From Cryptomeria japonica (lineage: Eukaryota > Streptophyta > Pinopsida > Cupressales > Cupressaceae), in the NCBI RefSeq assembly GCF_030272615.1, contig NC_081405.1, positions 475,358,008 through 475,422,007 on the forward strand: DNA of 64,000 bases, given 5' to 3'. The position numbers and the translations under genes are program-made. Below the pieces are notes generated by a model. It searched no databases, was not told the DNA's origin, and saw only the letters and a program-made list of their open reading frames with translations. Positions 24,496-36,815 of this stretch are shown piece by piece (the first letter of the stretch is position 1; each line of letters opens with the position of its first letter).

Positions 24496-24600
24496 ACACA
24501 GATAATTGTTGAGACTATTGATGTTCTTGTAGATGAATGTCCTGAAGTTTCAGAAGGAACCAATTCAGAGAAGAAGGATGATGATCCTTGCATTTTTCTT

Positions 24601-25860
24601 TTGGAACCTGAAACTATTAAATTGGAAACTAGTAAAGAAAATACTGATGTACTTGTTCAACCAAAACAAATAAATTCAAAGGAAGATGATAATGAAGAAG
24701 TTGAACCTGATGAGAATGATCATGTTATTCCTAGGTATGTGAGACTGAATCACAGTCCTGAACAGATTATTGGGGATAAGGATGCTGGAGTACTAACTAG
24801 AAGGAGAATTAGAGAGAACTCTTGCATGATATCCACCTTTGGACCTAGAAGTGCTAAGGAGGTATTTGGTGATGATCATTGGGTGAAAGCTATGAAGGAG
24901 GAATTGGATCAAATTGAGAAGAACAACACTTGGACCCTGGTACCCCAATTGGTAAAAAAGAATGTTATAGGTACTAAATGGGTGTTCAAAAACAAGTTAA
25001 ATAAAGATGGTGTTGTAGTTTGCAACAAGGCAAGATTAGTATGCAAAGGTTATGTGCAAGAAGAAGGAGAAGATTATGGAGAAATTTTTGCACCAGCAGC
25101 AAGACTAGAAGGTTTCAGAACATTACTTGCATTTGCAGCTCATAAGAAGTTCAAGGTATACCATATGGATGTTAAGTCTGCATTCTTGAATGGGATATTG
25201 GAAGAAGAGGTTTATATAGAGCAACATGATGGTTATGCATTGACAGATAAGGAAGACATGGTATGTAAATTTCATAAAGCTTTGTATGGATTAAAGTAGG
25301 CACCCAAAGCATGGTATGAATGACTTCATACTCATCTAATGAAGATAGGCTTTGCTAGAACCAGTGATGACAACAACATTTATCTCAAGTCTGAAGGAGA
25401 TGAAATACTGGTTTGTGAAGTATTTGTTGATGACATTATATTTGGAGGTAATGATGACATGAGTAATTATTTTTCAGATGAAATGAAGAATGAGTTTGAG
25501 ATGTGATTAGTAGGGGAAATAAAAAATTTCATAGGCTTGCAGATACAACAAATGAAGAATGGTATTTTCATTACTCAATCCATGTATGTGAAAGATGTTT
25601 TGAATACTTTCGGTTTGAGTGACTGAAAACTAGTTGGAACCCCAATGGTTACAGATTGTAAGTTGTCTAATGAAGATGCATCTAAGTCTGTAGATGAAAA
25701 GGAATACAGGTCAATGATTGGCAAATTACACTATGTTGCTCACAATTGGCCAGATATTGCCCATGCAGCTGGTATTGTTGATAGATTTTAGAAGAATCCA
25801 AAGGAGGCACATCTGATGCCAACCAAGAGAATTTTTAGATATCTAAAAGGTATTGTTGAC
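24601..25860 (+). pseudogene. Copia reverse transcriptase
   Basis: After an acidic linker, the domain opens with HWVKAMKEELDQIEKNNTW and NVIGTKWVFKNK, continues with PAARLEGFRTLLAFAA and YHMDVKSAFLNG (first catalytic aspartate), KALYGLK-stop-APKAWY, and the catalytic box FVDDIIFGG (copia usually YVDD). Stops at 25,297, 25,321, 25,504, 25,624 and 25,789; the first replaces the invariant Gln of LYGLKQ. All lie in the same frame as the rest of the polyprotein. Confidence 0.88.
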
Positions 25861-26376
25861 TATGGGTTATGGTATCCATATGGTGGAAATTTTGATTTGA
25901 AGGCATACATAGATGCTGATTGGGTAGGAAATATTGATTAATGGAAGAGTACTACAAGTGGAGCATTCTTTCTAGGAGGAAGGTTAGTTTCATGGAGTAG
26001 TAAAAAGCATAGTTGTACTTCACAATCTACTGTTGAAGTTGAGTATGTAGAAACTTATATAAATTGCACACAAGCTATGTGGATGAGGCACATTTTGGAA
26101 GGTTTGAAGATGGAAATCTCAGAACCAATAAAGATTTTGCATGATAATACAAGTGCAATAAAAATTTCAAAAAATCTAGTTTTGCACGCAAGGACTAAGC
26201 ACATTGAATTGAAGTATCACTTCTTGAAGGAAAAAGTTCAAAGTAAAGATGTTATCTTGGAGCATGTTTCTACCAAGGAATAGCTTGTAGATATCTTTAC
26301 CAAACCTCTGCCTAAGACCACTTTTGAGTATCTTAGAAGTCAATTGGGGGTTGTCCCTCTTCATGAAGTTAGTTGA
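25861..26376 (+). pseudogene. Copia RNase H and polyprotein end
   Basis: YIDADWVGNID, GAFFLGGRLVSWSSKKHSC, STVEVEYVE and LHDNTSAIKISKN follow the copia RNase H order, ending with RTKHIELKYHFLKEKV, DIFTKPLP and the stop at 26,374. Stops at 25,939 and 26,281 interrupt it. Confidence 0.85.
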
Positions 26377-26718
26377 GAATGATGCTGATTGCATCAGTCT
26401 CTGAATTACTTGCAAAATTTTACATGGATTGATGAACAAGTGAATGTTTTTCATAGGGGGATCATCAAGTTGCAAAATGATGTTGATGCACAAGTGAGAG
26501 TAGAATTACATGTTTTTACTTTCACTTTGGCATTGTTGTCAAAGGGGCAAAAGAATTATGTGATTAAGGAGAAGAATTATGTATCGGATTAGGTAAACCA
26601 GCGGTAGGTTGAAGATAGACAGAGAAAGGTGAATACTTGGTAATGTAAACTAGGATTCCTATTCACCAATCTTAGTAGCAATCAGAGGCATTGATATTTG
26701 TATTGCCATCAATGCCAT

Positions 26719-28135
26719 AGGGGGAGATAGTTGGCATTTTTAGTTTGTTGGCATTTTGCATATAGATTGCATTAGTGATATGTTGTCATTGATGTCAATT
26801 GAACCGGTAATGGTATTCATGTTATTGTTGATATTGTTGTTTTTGATATTGGCTAGTAATTGATAAGAAGAGATTTGTGGAAGATGTTGTAAACTGGTAT
26901 GTAAAGTTTGTGAGTTGAATTGGTGAGCTGGTGTAAAGGGTTAAACCTTTCTATGCATTGTAACCGGTAAACCTTATCAGTCGTTAAACCCTAACCGATC
27001 AAGTTTGTTGGTTTATTATCTGATGAGCGATAATGATGGAGACACGTGTGATCATTGTATGAGGATAATTTCAAATTGTTTTGGTGCATTTGTTTATCGT
27101 CTAGGGAAGGAGCAAAATGGATTGCATCTAATACATAGTGCGTGATGAGTTACAAAGTCCGATGGAGCGGTTGAAATTTTCTTGAAGAATGTGAAGAGAT
27201 TGTCATGATTTCTAATGGTCAAGATTGTACCAACTTGTTTGTAATCTTGATGATGAGAATTAGGTTTTTGTTGTGTTACTAACCTAATTGATTTGTATTT
27301 GAGGTCGATGAAGTTGTTTGTAAAGGTTGTTGGCAAGATTAGCAGAAACCTATTGAGTGTGTTGTTGCCTAACCAGTGAATGAATCTACAATTTGAGTGA
27401 AGGTATATTGAAGCTTAAAAGGATATGATCAAGCAAATGTAGTGCTATTCAAACAGATCAAGAAAACCTATTGTTTTCTAACAATTATAGCAAAAGTGAA
27501 ATCCCTTAATTGGGTAAGCTCTAACAAGCTTGGTTACTCATTAAATCCTCTAACAAGGTGGTCCATTAGCTTGGATTCTTAAATCCTCCAGTGAGGTTAC
27601 TCCTAATAGGGTATTGTGCTTTTCATCAAGGAATATTTGTAAATCCCTTAACTGGGTGATTCCTAACAAGAATTAGTTCTTATCAGGACTTATTGTAAAG
27701 CTTTAACAGGCTTGGCTCCTAACAAGGCAAACTTTAGAAGAGTTCAGATAGCTATCCTTGTGAGCCTCATCTCATCATGGTTTTTACCTATTTGGGTTTT
27801 CCACGTATAAACATTTATGTCAAGTGGTGAATGATTTTATGGTTGTGGTCCTATTTGTTAATTTGGTTAACTTCTGATAAGGCATGATAACTAGAAGCAT
27901 TGAGAGATGAATATGTTGAGTTATGATTAAGCATTGTTGATGTTTACAAGTTTAAAGTTGTTTAGAGTTAAGTTGTCATAATAGTCAAATTGGTTGATGT
28001 CAAGTATTCTTATGAATATTGATCTTGACTGAGATATGTTTACTTTGTGTGATTGAATTTGACTTTGGGAACTTTGTATTAGTTTTTGAGTATATTGATT
28101 CATGCCCCCCACATTAGTATTCTTCCGGATACTTA
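26719..28135 (+). mobile_element. Polypurine tract and 3' LTR of the copia element
   Basis: AGGGGGAGAT (26,719-26,728) is the plus-strand primer; the LTR follows at 26,729, where AGTTGGCA replaces the expected TGTTGGCA. The sequence shares family phrases with the LTRs at 42,178 and 60,839 (TTGTCATTGATGTCAA, TTTTCCACGTATAAA, GATTCATGCCCCCC). The final CA end is not visible; sequence similarity fades near 28,135, where the LINE begins. Confidence 0.65.
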
Positions 28136-30296
28136 CTCTTTCATCATACCATTAAAATCATCCATTTTATCTAGTTCAAGTCTCAGTCTGTCACCCCCTA
28201 TTATCATTTCCTCCAGCTTAGCAGTAGTAATGAGAAGCACGCTAGGGAAAAAATAGTCGCTTAATAGCCAAAGAAGACTCCAAAAGCAAACCCAACAAAT
28301 TTTGATATAAACCAGTGTGATAATCACCATGATTATTACAAGTAGCATTTGATCAAATCTCCCAAGGCTGAGATCTACTCTGCTTGTGCGAACCATCAAT
28401 CCACCCAATGTAACTTAACTGAGACAAGTTGTTGCCTTCACCATTGCCAATGTCATTAGTTTGGATGATTAAAAAAATATTTCCTTTTTCGATATCGATA
28501 CTCCACAAGTAGATAAAATCATTAATTAATCCTCTTAAATTATTTTGGGAATGATGACTAGGCCATATGCTGCTACATGGCATATCCGTCCCACAATTGG
28601 CAGGATCCGACTTCAAATTCAAAATTTGGTAATTTATGATCATCATCAGATACAAATTGATTAAAAGGAAAAGAAGAGGGAGGGGGGTCAACATTAAGAC
28701 TTAGTCTTTTCTTTCTCCAAGATCTCCTTGGTGATCACTAGCAATAGTTCAATGCTCCTCCAACACCATAAGCCCTCTTGGAGCATGCCAACAGAAGCCA
28801 TTAAGTCATCAACCACATTTCCTTCTCTATAAATGTGGCAGATAGTGAAGTTGTCAAGATTAGATAGAAGAATTATGGTATCTCTCATAATCACCTCCAC
28901 CTTCCGACCCACCACAGTTCTACCCTTGATAGCCTCAATAATTATTTTTGAATCCCCTTCAATTTTAAGTTGTTTGATACCTATGGCAGTGGAAAACTTC
29001 AATCCCCATAAAAGAGCCATTCCCTCAACTTGATTGACATTATAATTCCTCAGGATTCCTTCAAAGGCAGCAATAAGACCACCATGATGATCCCATATAA
29101 CACCACCTCCCGCTTGCCTGTTATTGTGGGCTACCCTGTCAAAGTTTAGTTTGTGCCATGAGGGACTTGGGGCTTCCCATTTGGTACTTTTTTTGTTGAT
29201 CTTTTTAGTGTTTTTAAATAATTTAAACTCTGAGGGAAGTTTCCAATATTCAACAATTCTCCAATCAGTTGGGTTAGGGGGGTTGGAGGGGGTTTTCCAT
29301 CTAGTCACTGAGATATTATCCATGATCATCTTGTAGCAGCTATTAAAAATATTATTTGGGGAGGTTTGAGCATCCCTGAATATTCTGTTATTTTTTTCTT
29401 TCCAAACACTCCAGCATATATGAGGAGGGATCTTCTTCCATAGTTGAATAACCAAGGGGTGATGGGAAGGTGGTGACCAATCATTCACAAATTGGTATAT
29501 GTCTTCATGGAACACCCATTGGAGGCCACATTTATCAAGGGTAATGATCAACAAGTGTCTAGCAAAGGGGAAATGGATAAAGAGAAGGCTAATAAATTCC
29601 TCCTTTGATTTATAGAGGATGCATTTATTCAGTAATTGGAAGCCCCTTCTTCTCAAGTTATCCCAAGTCAATTATTTACCATGCATAAGGGACCACCAAA
29701 AAAAATTAATCTTTGGAATAAGTTGTGGGTTCCAGATCTTTTTCTAGCATTCACTATCCCCACTGAATCTCAAAAGCTATCTATAAGTAGATCTGATCAA
29801 GAAATCTCCAGATTGAGTCCCCTTCCAGATGAAATTATCCTCATGTGGGGATAGAGGTATCTACTTCGTGCGCATGAGGTCCTTGAGTTCAAGGGCCCTA
29901 GGCAATAGGTCAGGCCAATCAGAAAAGATCAAAGAGATGTTTCTCCACTTACCTCCTCCCGACATAATATAGCCAACAATATAGTTACCAAAATGGTCCT
30001 TCAGAGTATTCATTAATTGGTAGAAGCAAGTTTCAACCAGTTATCTTCCAGCCATGTATCCTCCCAAAATATTATCATTCTACCATCTCCAATTTTCCAC
30101 TTCAATCCCTCTCTAATAATAGGTCTAAGCTTGAGAATGTTGTTCCACAATTTAGAACCAGGAGGTAGGCCAACATAACTCAAGTTGAAGCATAATTTCT
30201 ACCTTTCCAGGTACTTGGCTCTGATAATGTTACACCAATTTGTCTCCCCTTTAGCTAGGTTCCATCCCACTTTGGCCATTAAGTCCTTTTTCAAAA
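28136..30296 (-). mobile_element. 5'-truncated LINE (L1-type) with RNase H
   Basis: Minus-strand non-LTR element. From 30,296 downward: end of the reverse transcriptase region (WCNIIRAKYLE, GDGRMIIFWEDTWL), zf-RVT (PKINFFWWSLMHGK, LTWDNLRRRGFQL) and RNase H, then a 3' untranslated part to about 28,136. The RT catalytic core is absent, as in a usual 5' truncation. The upstream part has several stops; the RNase H portion is open. Confidence 0.75.
28694..29671 (-). CDS. LINE zf-RVT/RNase H (RVT_3) ORF, 325 codons
   Basis: Open for 325 codons from 29,671 down to 28,694. The first third is the rest of the zf-RVT domain (TWDNLRRRGF, then a HxC-poor version of the zinc site). RNase H of the RVT_3 type follows: KLNFD, GGGVIWDHHG, NQVEGMALLWGL, LKIEGDSKII, HIYREGNVVDDLMA, which keep the D-E-D-D positions. 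It would degrade RNA in RNA-DNA hybrids during retrotransposition. It is a fragment of a longer polyprotein (the frame continues upstream with a stop just before it), so independent expression is unlikely. It is the cleanest element-derived frame in the window. Confidence 0.75.
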   Translation of the reverse strand: MTWDNLRRRGFQLLNKCILYKSKEEFISLLFIHFPFARHLLIITLDKCGLQWVFHEDIYQFVNDWSPPSHHPLVIQLWKKIPPHICWSVWKEKNNRIFRDAQTSPNNIFNSCYKMIMDNISVTRWKTPSNPPNPTDWRIVEYWKLPSEFKLFKNTKKINKKSTKWEAPSPSWHKLNFDRVAHNNRQAGGGVIWDHHGGLIAAFEGILRNYNVNQVEGMALLWGLKFSTAIGIKQLKIEGDSKIIIEAIKGRTVVGRKVEVIMRDTIILLSNLDNFTICHIYREGNVVDDLMASVGMLQEGLWCWRSIELLLVITKEILEKEKTKS

Positions 30297-30730
30297 CTTT
30301 TATTCTTCTTAAAATTAATTGAATTATATTTTAATTAATTTTATCACCTTAGCCTTATAATTAATTCATCAAAATTAATTATATCTTATTCTTCTAAAAA
30401 TATTTTAATTCTCAAACCTTAGCCAATATTCCTGTTTAATCATAATTAACTAATTAATCTCAATTAACTAGCCAATGCCTTGATTCCTAAAAATCACCCT
30501 TCTAATTCCCATCACTTAGCCTAATTAATTCTAGCCTGATCATGATTACCATTTCCTCCAATTTTATATTCTTCTACTCATTCTCTCTCCTCATCTCCCA
30601 TCCTCCTAACTTTCCCACTTGCACTCTAACCCTTCATTAACCCACCTAATCACTCCCTCTTAATCATTTTCACATCCCTAATAACCTTGATTAGGGATGG
30701 GTCAACTCTTTTCCATAAATGGCTTTCCCA
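30297..30730 (+). mobile_element. AT-rich LTR-like segment before the tandem array
   Basis: TTAATTAATT-rich sequence turning C-rich (CCATCCTCCTAACTTTCCCAC), like 6,758-7,183. Probably the first part of the LTR whose later part is repeated three times downstream. The start is lost at the LINE boundary. Confidence 0.35.
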
Positions 30731-33700
30731 TCTCACCCTCCAACCTTAAATTCTATTTAGTTTTGTCTATCCAAGGAATCTCAAATTATTTGCATCTCCC
30801 CATGTCCTCTCTTCCCAAGGAATTTTCAATTCCTTTATCCTTTATTCTCCCCATGCTCCTCCTTTCTTAGGAATTTTTAATTCCTCTTGTCCTCTCCCAA
30901 GGAATTTTATATTCCTTTCCTTTCTTCCCAATGTACTTTGGGGAACTCTTGCCCATGTACTTGAGAAGTGTGGAGACAAGAAATTCCTTTATGGATAATC
31001 TCTTGGATCTCCCACTTGTCCTCTCAAATCACCTTCCCCTCACTTTCAATTTTATCCCTCCATTCCTCTTCAATATTGACCATCCATTTGAGACCCCTCT
31101 AGTCTATAAATTGGAGTCTACACCCTTCACAATCATATCTATCTCATTCATATTGTCAGGCTACTCTTTTGAATCCAAGAATCATCTATAGAATCTATAT
31201 CATGCCCAAATATTGGCACCCATAATCCCTCATCTATCACATTATCCAAATCTCATCACTTGTTACGTAGTGGAGAGTAATCCACATCCCTCATCCTAAG
31301 GAGAAAATAAAGTGGACATCAAGGGTGTATTTCCACTTCAATCTCAATCAGAGGAGGTAAGAAGAAGGCATAAAGGTTGCACTTTTGATATTTCCTTGTG
31401 TTTTGTGCTTTAATATAAGCAATTAACCTTTTCTCCATTTTTCTCTCTTCAAAGTTCATAAGTGAATCTTATCTCATAATCTCCTATAAATAAATGATCC
31501 TTAGGGTTGAAATAATTAATGATCACACTGTCATTGTAAAAGCTATCAAGATCAAGTGTGATTTGTTTCTCTAATCTATAAGTTCAAGATATACAAGTGG
31601 AAAGGGGTCATCTGGTTGATTGGGATCAAGGGATGTAAAATGTAGAATTCTTCAAGGTTTATGATAACATCTCCAAGGTAAAAATCAATACTCACCTCAA
31701 GATTATCTATCACGTCAGATATCCAACCTTTCTTGTCAGAGTCACTCTTGTTATTCTATGAATCTAAATCTAGTGGTCCAGACCCTGAACTTTATCTCTC
31801 ATGATATGTTCTGGTAGAATGATAAGATCCAACCACATCAACATTTTTTAAATTTAGAAGACACCTCAAAAGTCTCTCCCATTCATGAGAATATATCTCA
31901 CTATCTTCTTACAATTTGTGAATATCTCACCCTCCAACCTTAAATTCTATTTAGTTTTGTCTATCCAAGGAATCTCAAATTCTTTGCATCTCCCCATGTC
32001 CTCTCTTCCCAAGGAATTTTCAATTCCTTTATCCTTTATTCTCCCCATGCTCCTCCTTTCTTAGGAATTTTTAATTCCTCTTGTCCTCTCCCAAGGAATT
32101 TTATATTCCTTTCCTTTCTTCCCAATGTACTTTGGGGAACTCTTGCCCATGTACTTGAGAAGTGTGGAGACAAGAAATTCCTTTATGGATAATCTCTTGG
32201 ATCTCCCACTTGTCCTCTCAAATCACCTTCCCCTCACTTTCAATTTTATCCCTCCATTCCTCTTCAATATTGACCATCCATTTGAGACCCCTCTAGTCTA
32301 TAAATTGGAGTCTACACCCTTCACAATCATATCCATCTCATTCATATTGTCACGCTACTCTTTTGAATCCAAGAATCATCTATAGAATCTATATCATGCC
32401 CAAATATTGGTACCCATAATCCCTCATCTATCACATTATCCAAATCTCATCACTTGTTATGTAGTGGAGAGTAATCCACATCCCTCATCCTAAGGAGAAA
32501 ATAAAGTGGACATCAAGGGTGTATTTCCACTTCAATCTCAATCAGAGGAGGTAAGAAGAAGGCATAAAGGTTGCACTTTTGATATTTCCTTGTGTTTTGT
32601 GCTTTAATATAAGCAATTAACCTTTTCTCCATTTTTCTCTCTTCAAAGTTCATAAGTGAATCTTATCTCATAATCTCCTATAAATAAATGATCCTTAGGG
32701 TTGAAATAATTAATGATCACATTGTCATTGTAAAAGCTATCAAGCTCAAGTGTGATTTGTTTCTCTAATCTATAAGTTCAAGATATACAAGTGGAAAGGG
32801 GTCATCTGGTTGATTGGGATCAAGGGATGTAATGGTTAAAATGTAGAATTCTTCAAGGTTTATGATAACATCTCCAAGGTAAAAATCAATACTCACCTCA
32901 AGATTATCTATCACGTCAGATATCCAACCTTTCTTGTCAAAGTCACTCTTGTTATTCTATGAATCTAAATCTAGTGGTCCAGACCCTGAACTTTATCTCT
33001 CATGATATGTTCTGGTAGAATGATAAGATCCAACCACATCAACATTTTTTACATTTAGAAGACACCTCAAAAGTCTCTCCCATTCATGAGAATATATCTC
33101 ACTATCTTCTTACAATTTGTGAATATCTCACCCTCCAACCTTAAATTCTATTTAGTTTTGTCTATCCAAGGAATCTCAAATTCTTTGCATCTCCCCATGT
33201 CCTCTCTTCCCAAGGAATTTTCAATTCCTTTATCCTTTATTCTCCCCATGCTCCTCCTTTCTTAGGAATTTTTAATTCCTCTTGTCCTCTCCCAAGGAAT
33301 TTTATATTCCTTTCCTTTCTTCCCAATGTACTTTGGGGAACTCTTGCCCATGTACTTGAGAAGTGTGGAGACAAGAAATTCCTTTATGGATAATCTCTTG
33401 GATCTCCCACTTGTCCTCTCAAATCACCTTCCCCTCACTTTCAATTTTATTCCTCCATTCCTCTTCAATATTGACCATCCATTTGAGACCCCTCCAGTCT
33501 ATAAATTGGAGTTTGCACCCTTCACAATCATATCCATCTCATTCACATTGTCACGCTACTCTTTTGAATCCAAGAATCATCTATAGACTCTATATCATGC
33601 CCAAATATTGGCACCCATAATCCCTCATCTATCACATTATCCAAATCTCATCACTTGTTACGTAGTGGAGAGTAATCCACATCCCTCATCCTAAGGAGAA

Positions 33701-34324
33701 AATAAAGTGGACATCAAGGGTGTATTTCCACTTCAATCTCAATCGAAGGAGGTAAGAAGAAGGCATAAAGGTTGCACTTTTGATATTTCCTTGTGTTTTG
33801 TGCTTTAATATAAGCAATTAACCTTTTCTCCATTTTTCTCTCTTCAAAGTTCATAAGTGAATCTTATCTCATAATCTCCTATAAATAAATGATCCTTAGG
33901 GTTGAAATAATTAATGATCACACTGTCATTGTAAAAGCTATCAATCTCAAGTGTGATTTGTTTCTCTAATCTATAAGTTCAAGATATACAAGTGGAAAGG
34001 GGTCATCTGGTTGATTGGGATCAAGGGATGTAATGGTTAAAATGTAGAATTCTTCAAGGTTTATGATAACATCTCGAAGGTAAAAATCAATACTCACCTC
34101 AAGATTATCTATCATGTCAGATATCCAACCTTCCTTGTAGGAGTCACTCTTGTTATTCTATGAATCTAAATCTAGTGGTCCAGACCCTGAACTTTATCTT
34201 TCATGATATGTTCTGGTAGAATGATAAGATCCAACCACATCAACATTTTTTACATTTAGAAGACACCTCAAAAGTCTCTCCCATTCATGAGAATATATCT
34301 CACTATCTTCTTACAATTTCTGAA
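30731..34324 (+). repeat. Three tandem 1.2-kb LTR-derived units
   Basis: Units begin at 30,731, 31,925 and 33,126 with TCTCACCCTCCAACC and have periods of 1,194 and 1,201 bp; the third ends near 34,324. They differ by few substitutions. Each contains the same 86-codon plus ORF (30,931, 32,125, 33,326), which has no domain and is probably incidental, and a TATA box in GTCTATAAATTGGAG (TATAAA at 31,105, 32,299 and 33,500). The unit ends on a stretch that reads in the minus direction like part of the adjacent gypsy polyprotein, so the duplication may join LTR and coding sequence. Confidence 0.85.
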
Positions 34325-34361
34325 TTTCCTCTATTAAAGTGGTAGTAGTCTTCTTTATGGT

Positions 34362-34500
34362 GTCTCCTTTGTAACCTAATCCTTTTCTGTCTCTTGTAGA
34401 TGAAACGATAGGTTGTATTGGTTTAATAAGACATTCCTTTCTTAATCATATGGGACTATGACCATCATATCACATTCTTTGCATTATAGTTAAACCCTTT
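34362..34500 (-). pseudogene. G-patch-like tail of gypsy polyprotein
   Basis: On the minus strand EQYGKGLTIMQRM, GLGYKG and intervening glycines match the G-patch layout found after the protease in some plant gypsy lineages; G-patch domains bind nucleic acid. One stop replaces the glycine after QRM. Confidence 0.5.
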
Positions 34501-34931
34501 CCATATTGTTCAATAGGTAGATGTATTTATGATTTTTGGGTCTTCAAATCATTCTCTTCATCTTTGTATAACCATGCTTTGATGTCTTTCTCTTCACTTC
34601 CATCTGACAAAGTTCCCCATTTGATAAAAGGACCTTCAAGCTACTTCATAGGAACCAAGGATTGTTGTTTTCCCATATATGGTTTGCCATAAGACTTAGG
34701 TGAAGGAGGTAACTAGGAAATGAAAAAGGTTTGTTGAATAGAATATTCTCCCATACCCTTATCTTTAAGATTAAGCTTTGGTTCTGTGAATCTAGATGTT
34801 GAGGGTAATGAAGGTGTGTCAATATGGGAAGTAGAGGATAAGGCTACATGGTTACTAAGTACAATGACTTCAAGTTTAGGCTAAATGGTATTGTAATACT
34901 GAAAAGGATTGGGATATCCTTGGATGGTTAT

Positions 34932-35615
34932 TTATTGACAATTATGGGAAAATTTCAAACATTGATGATATGTAGATGGTATGGCTTGCATTGTGTGAAT
35001 CCAAGGACATCCAAGGAGTATATTATATGCTAAGTCAAGATAAAGCACTTGGAAAACCACATCTTTTTTCACTGGTCCAACTCTTATGGGTAAAACAACA
35101 TATCCTTTGGAAGCTATTTCTTCTTCATCATAAGCCTTTATAGTTATTTTCATCATTGGATCTATGGAATTTTTAAAAAATCCCAATGCAAGGACTAATT
35201 TAAAAGTGCGGATATTTAAACCAGCTCCTCCATCTATAAGGACTCATTTGATTCTATGTTTATGGATAAGTACTTCATATGGAGGGGTGCATTGTGAGGT
35301 TGATTAATGGCCATGTCATCGTGTTTGGTGAAAGATAAAAAAATGAGGTGTGGTGAGATGTTCCACCATGGCTTGAAACTATGCTTAGTCAAGGTCTGGG
35401 GGTACAATAGTTTCTTGTAGAGCCTTCTCTAGGATAGCTTTATGAGATGGTGAAAGACCTAAAAGCTCTAAAATAGATATATGGGATAGTATATTTTTAA
35501 GTTGATGTAGGACATTATATTGATTGGATATGGAAGATGGTTTGGGTGGTTCTTCTTGGAGGGTAACCTTTCCTCAATTGATGGTAACATTACATTCAAG
35601 TTTTTTTTTAATTGT
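34932..35615 (-). pseudogene. Gypsy protease (retropepsin-like) and linker
   Basis: The protease reads DGGAGLN (catalytic aspartate region; DSG is more usual), then YVVLPIRVGPV, VFQVLYLDLAYNILLGCPWIH and STYHQCLKF, closely following plant gypsy proteases. Upstream, QYNVLHQLKNIL and LLGLSPSHKAILEKAL match the conserved pre-protease linker. Stops and a frame change lie around 35,200-35,420. The right limit is the insertion site. Confidence 0.65.
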
Positions 35616-36599
35616 TGTCATGCCCAAACTTTTGGGCACAAACGGAATAATTTTTTTAAAAAAAAACATAATCTAATAAAACTAAGTTTGCTAAATAATG
35701 CATTAACAAGTCTTGTCTTAACTGCATTTGATTTCTTTCATCTAATAAATAATCTAAACACTAGATCAAGTAAGCGAGATAATCTAAATTGAATGCGGAA
35801 TAGTAATTCTCCAAAGAATTATTATTATCTCATCAAGTAATTAGTAATAATAATTTCGTTTAAACATAAGTCTCTAAATAAATTTGCAGGAGATTTTATT
35901 AATCTCAAATAGCCTATTAATTGCCTAGGAATTAAATTAATTTGACCTAGCACTTAGCTTTATAAAACCAATTATGATTTTAACAATAATTACAATTTGT
36001 CTAGAGTACGACTCTAGGGTCGATTAATCCCATAGTGAAATTGTGCCATAAAATTTTTATTATAATTGACCAATATAATTTAACTCCTAAGGCTAACTAT
36101 TTCCAAAGTATTTATTATGATTTCCCAAAATATCAAACCCCAAAAGGGTTCTAAAACTAGCTTATAATTAAATCCCTAAGGAAAAAGACTCTACTTAATA
36201 ACAAAAGTAAGTCCACTATTAGAATATTTATTCCAATTTAAGTCTAAACTTGTAAGTCATTTTTATATATGTGTCTACATATATAACTATGACTATTACT
36301 CCTTGGAGTTATATATATATATATATATATAGAAATGAATAACTAATTACATATGGGGTTACAAGGAGATGTAAAAAGAATATTATTATATTCAAAGTCT
36401 ATGGGGTGAATACCTTATTCAAATTTAGAATAGGGTTTCCCCCATCTTTTTTTATAATAAATAAATTTAAACCCTAACTTTTTGGACATGACCCCCACAT
36501 GTTTATTTTTTTTATATTACACATGTGAGTTTTGCCCTAACCCGAAAATTGGGTTAGGGCTTGTGTGTTCTAATCATTTTATTTTATTTTTTTTGCTGT

Positions 36600-36815
36600 A
36601 CAGGATGAAGATGGGATGCAGCGGCCATGGAATGTCATCGAGACTGTGATTTTCACAGTGGAAGCAGTGGGTTTCAAGTTCGCATGCGGGGGGGGGAGCC
36701 ACGAGGGTTAGACCACCACAGTGGCGCCACGGGCGCCTCTGTGGGTCGCAGCCCACAGGGGCTCCCGCGCCGCCCAGGTCTCTCGCTTGGGGAGGGTTTC
36801 AAAGCTCCCCTTTTT
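36600..36815. other. GC-rich island with hairpin in the insertion
   Basis: A GC-rich patch in very AT-rich surroundings, with a nine-G run near 36,689 and a stem CCTCTGTGGG/CCCACAGGGG at about 36,737-36,762. A poly-T tract with an acceptor-like TGTACAG precedes it. Function unknown. Confidence 0.5.

Larger units (their letters stand above)
18460..28135 (+). mobile_element. Ty1/copia retrotransposon, 5'-truncated, with nested palindrome
   Basis: Contains gag, zinc knuckle, protease, integrase, reverse transcriptase and RNase H in copia order, then a polypurine tract (AGGGGGAGAT, 26,719-26,728) and a 3' LTR. A 5' LTR and primer site are missing. The gag is split by the palindrome at 18,845-22,715. 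Removing the insert and one CAGTA copy leaves the reading frame intact. The coding frame is the same throughout; damage consists of about 16 stop codons and no frameshift that I can find. Confidence 0.85.

Noticed and set aside
30931-33586. 86-codon ORF repeated three times
   Set aside because: Identity follows the DNA tandem duplication; the ORF spans the TATA region and has no domain, so it is more likely LTR sequence.
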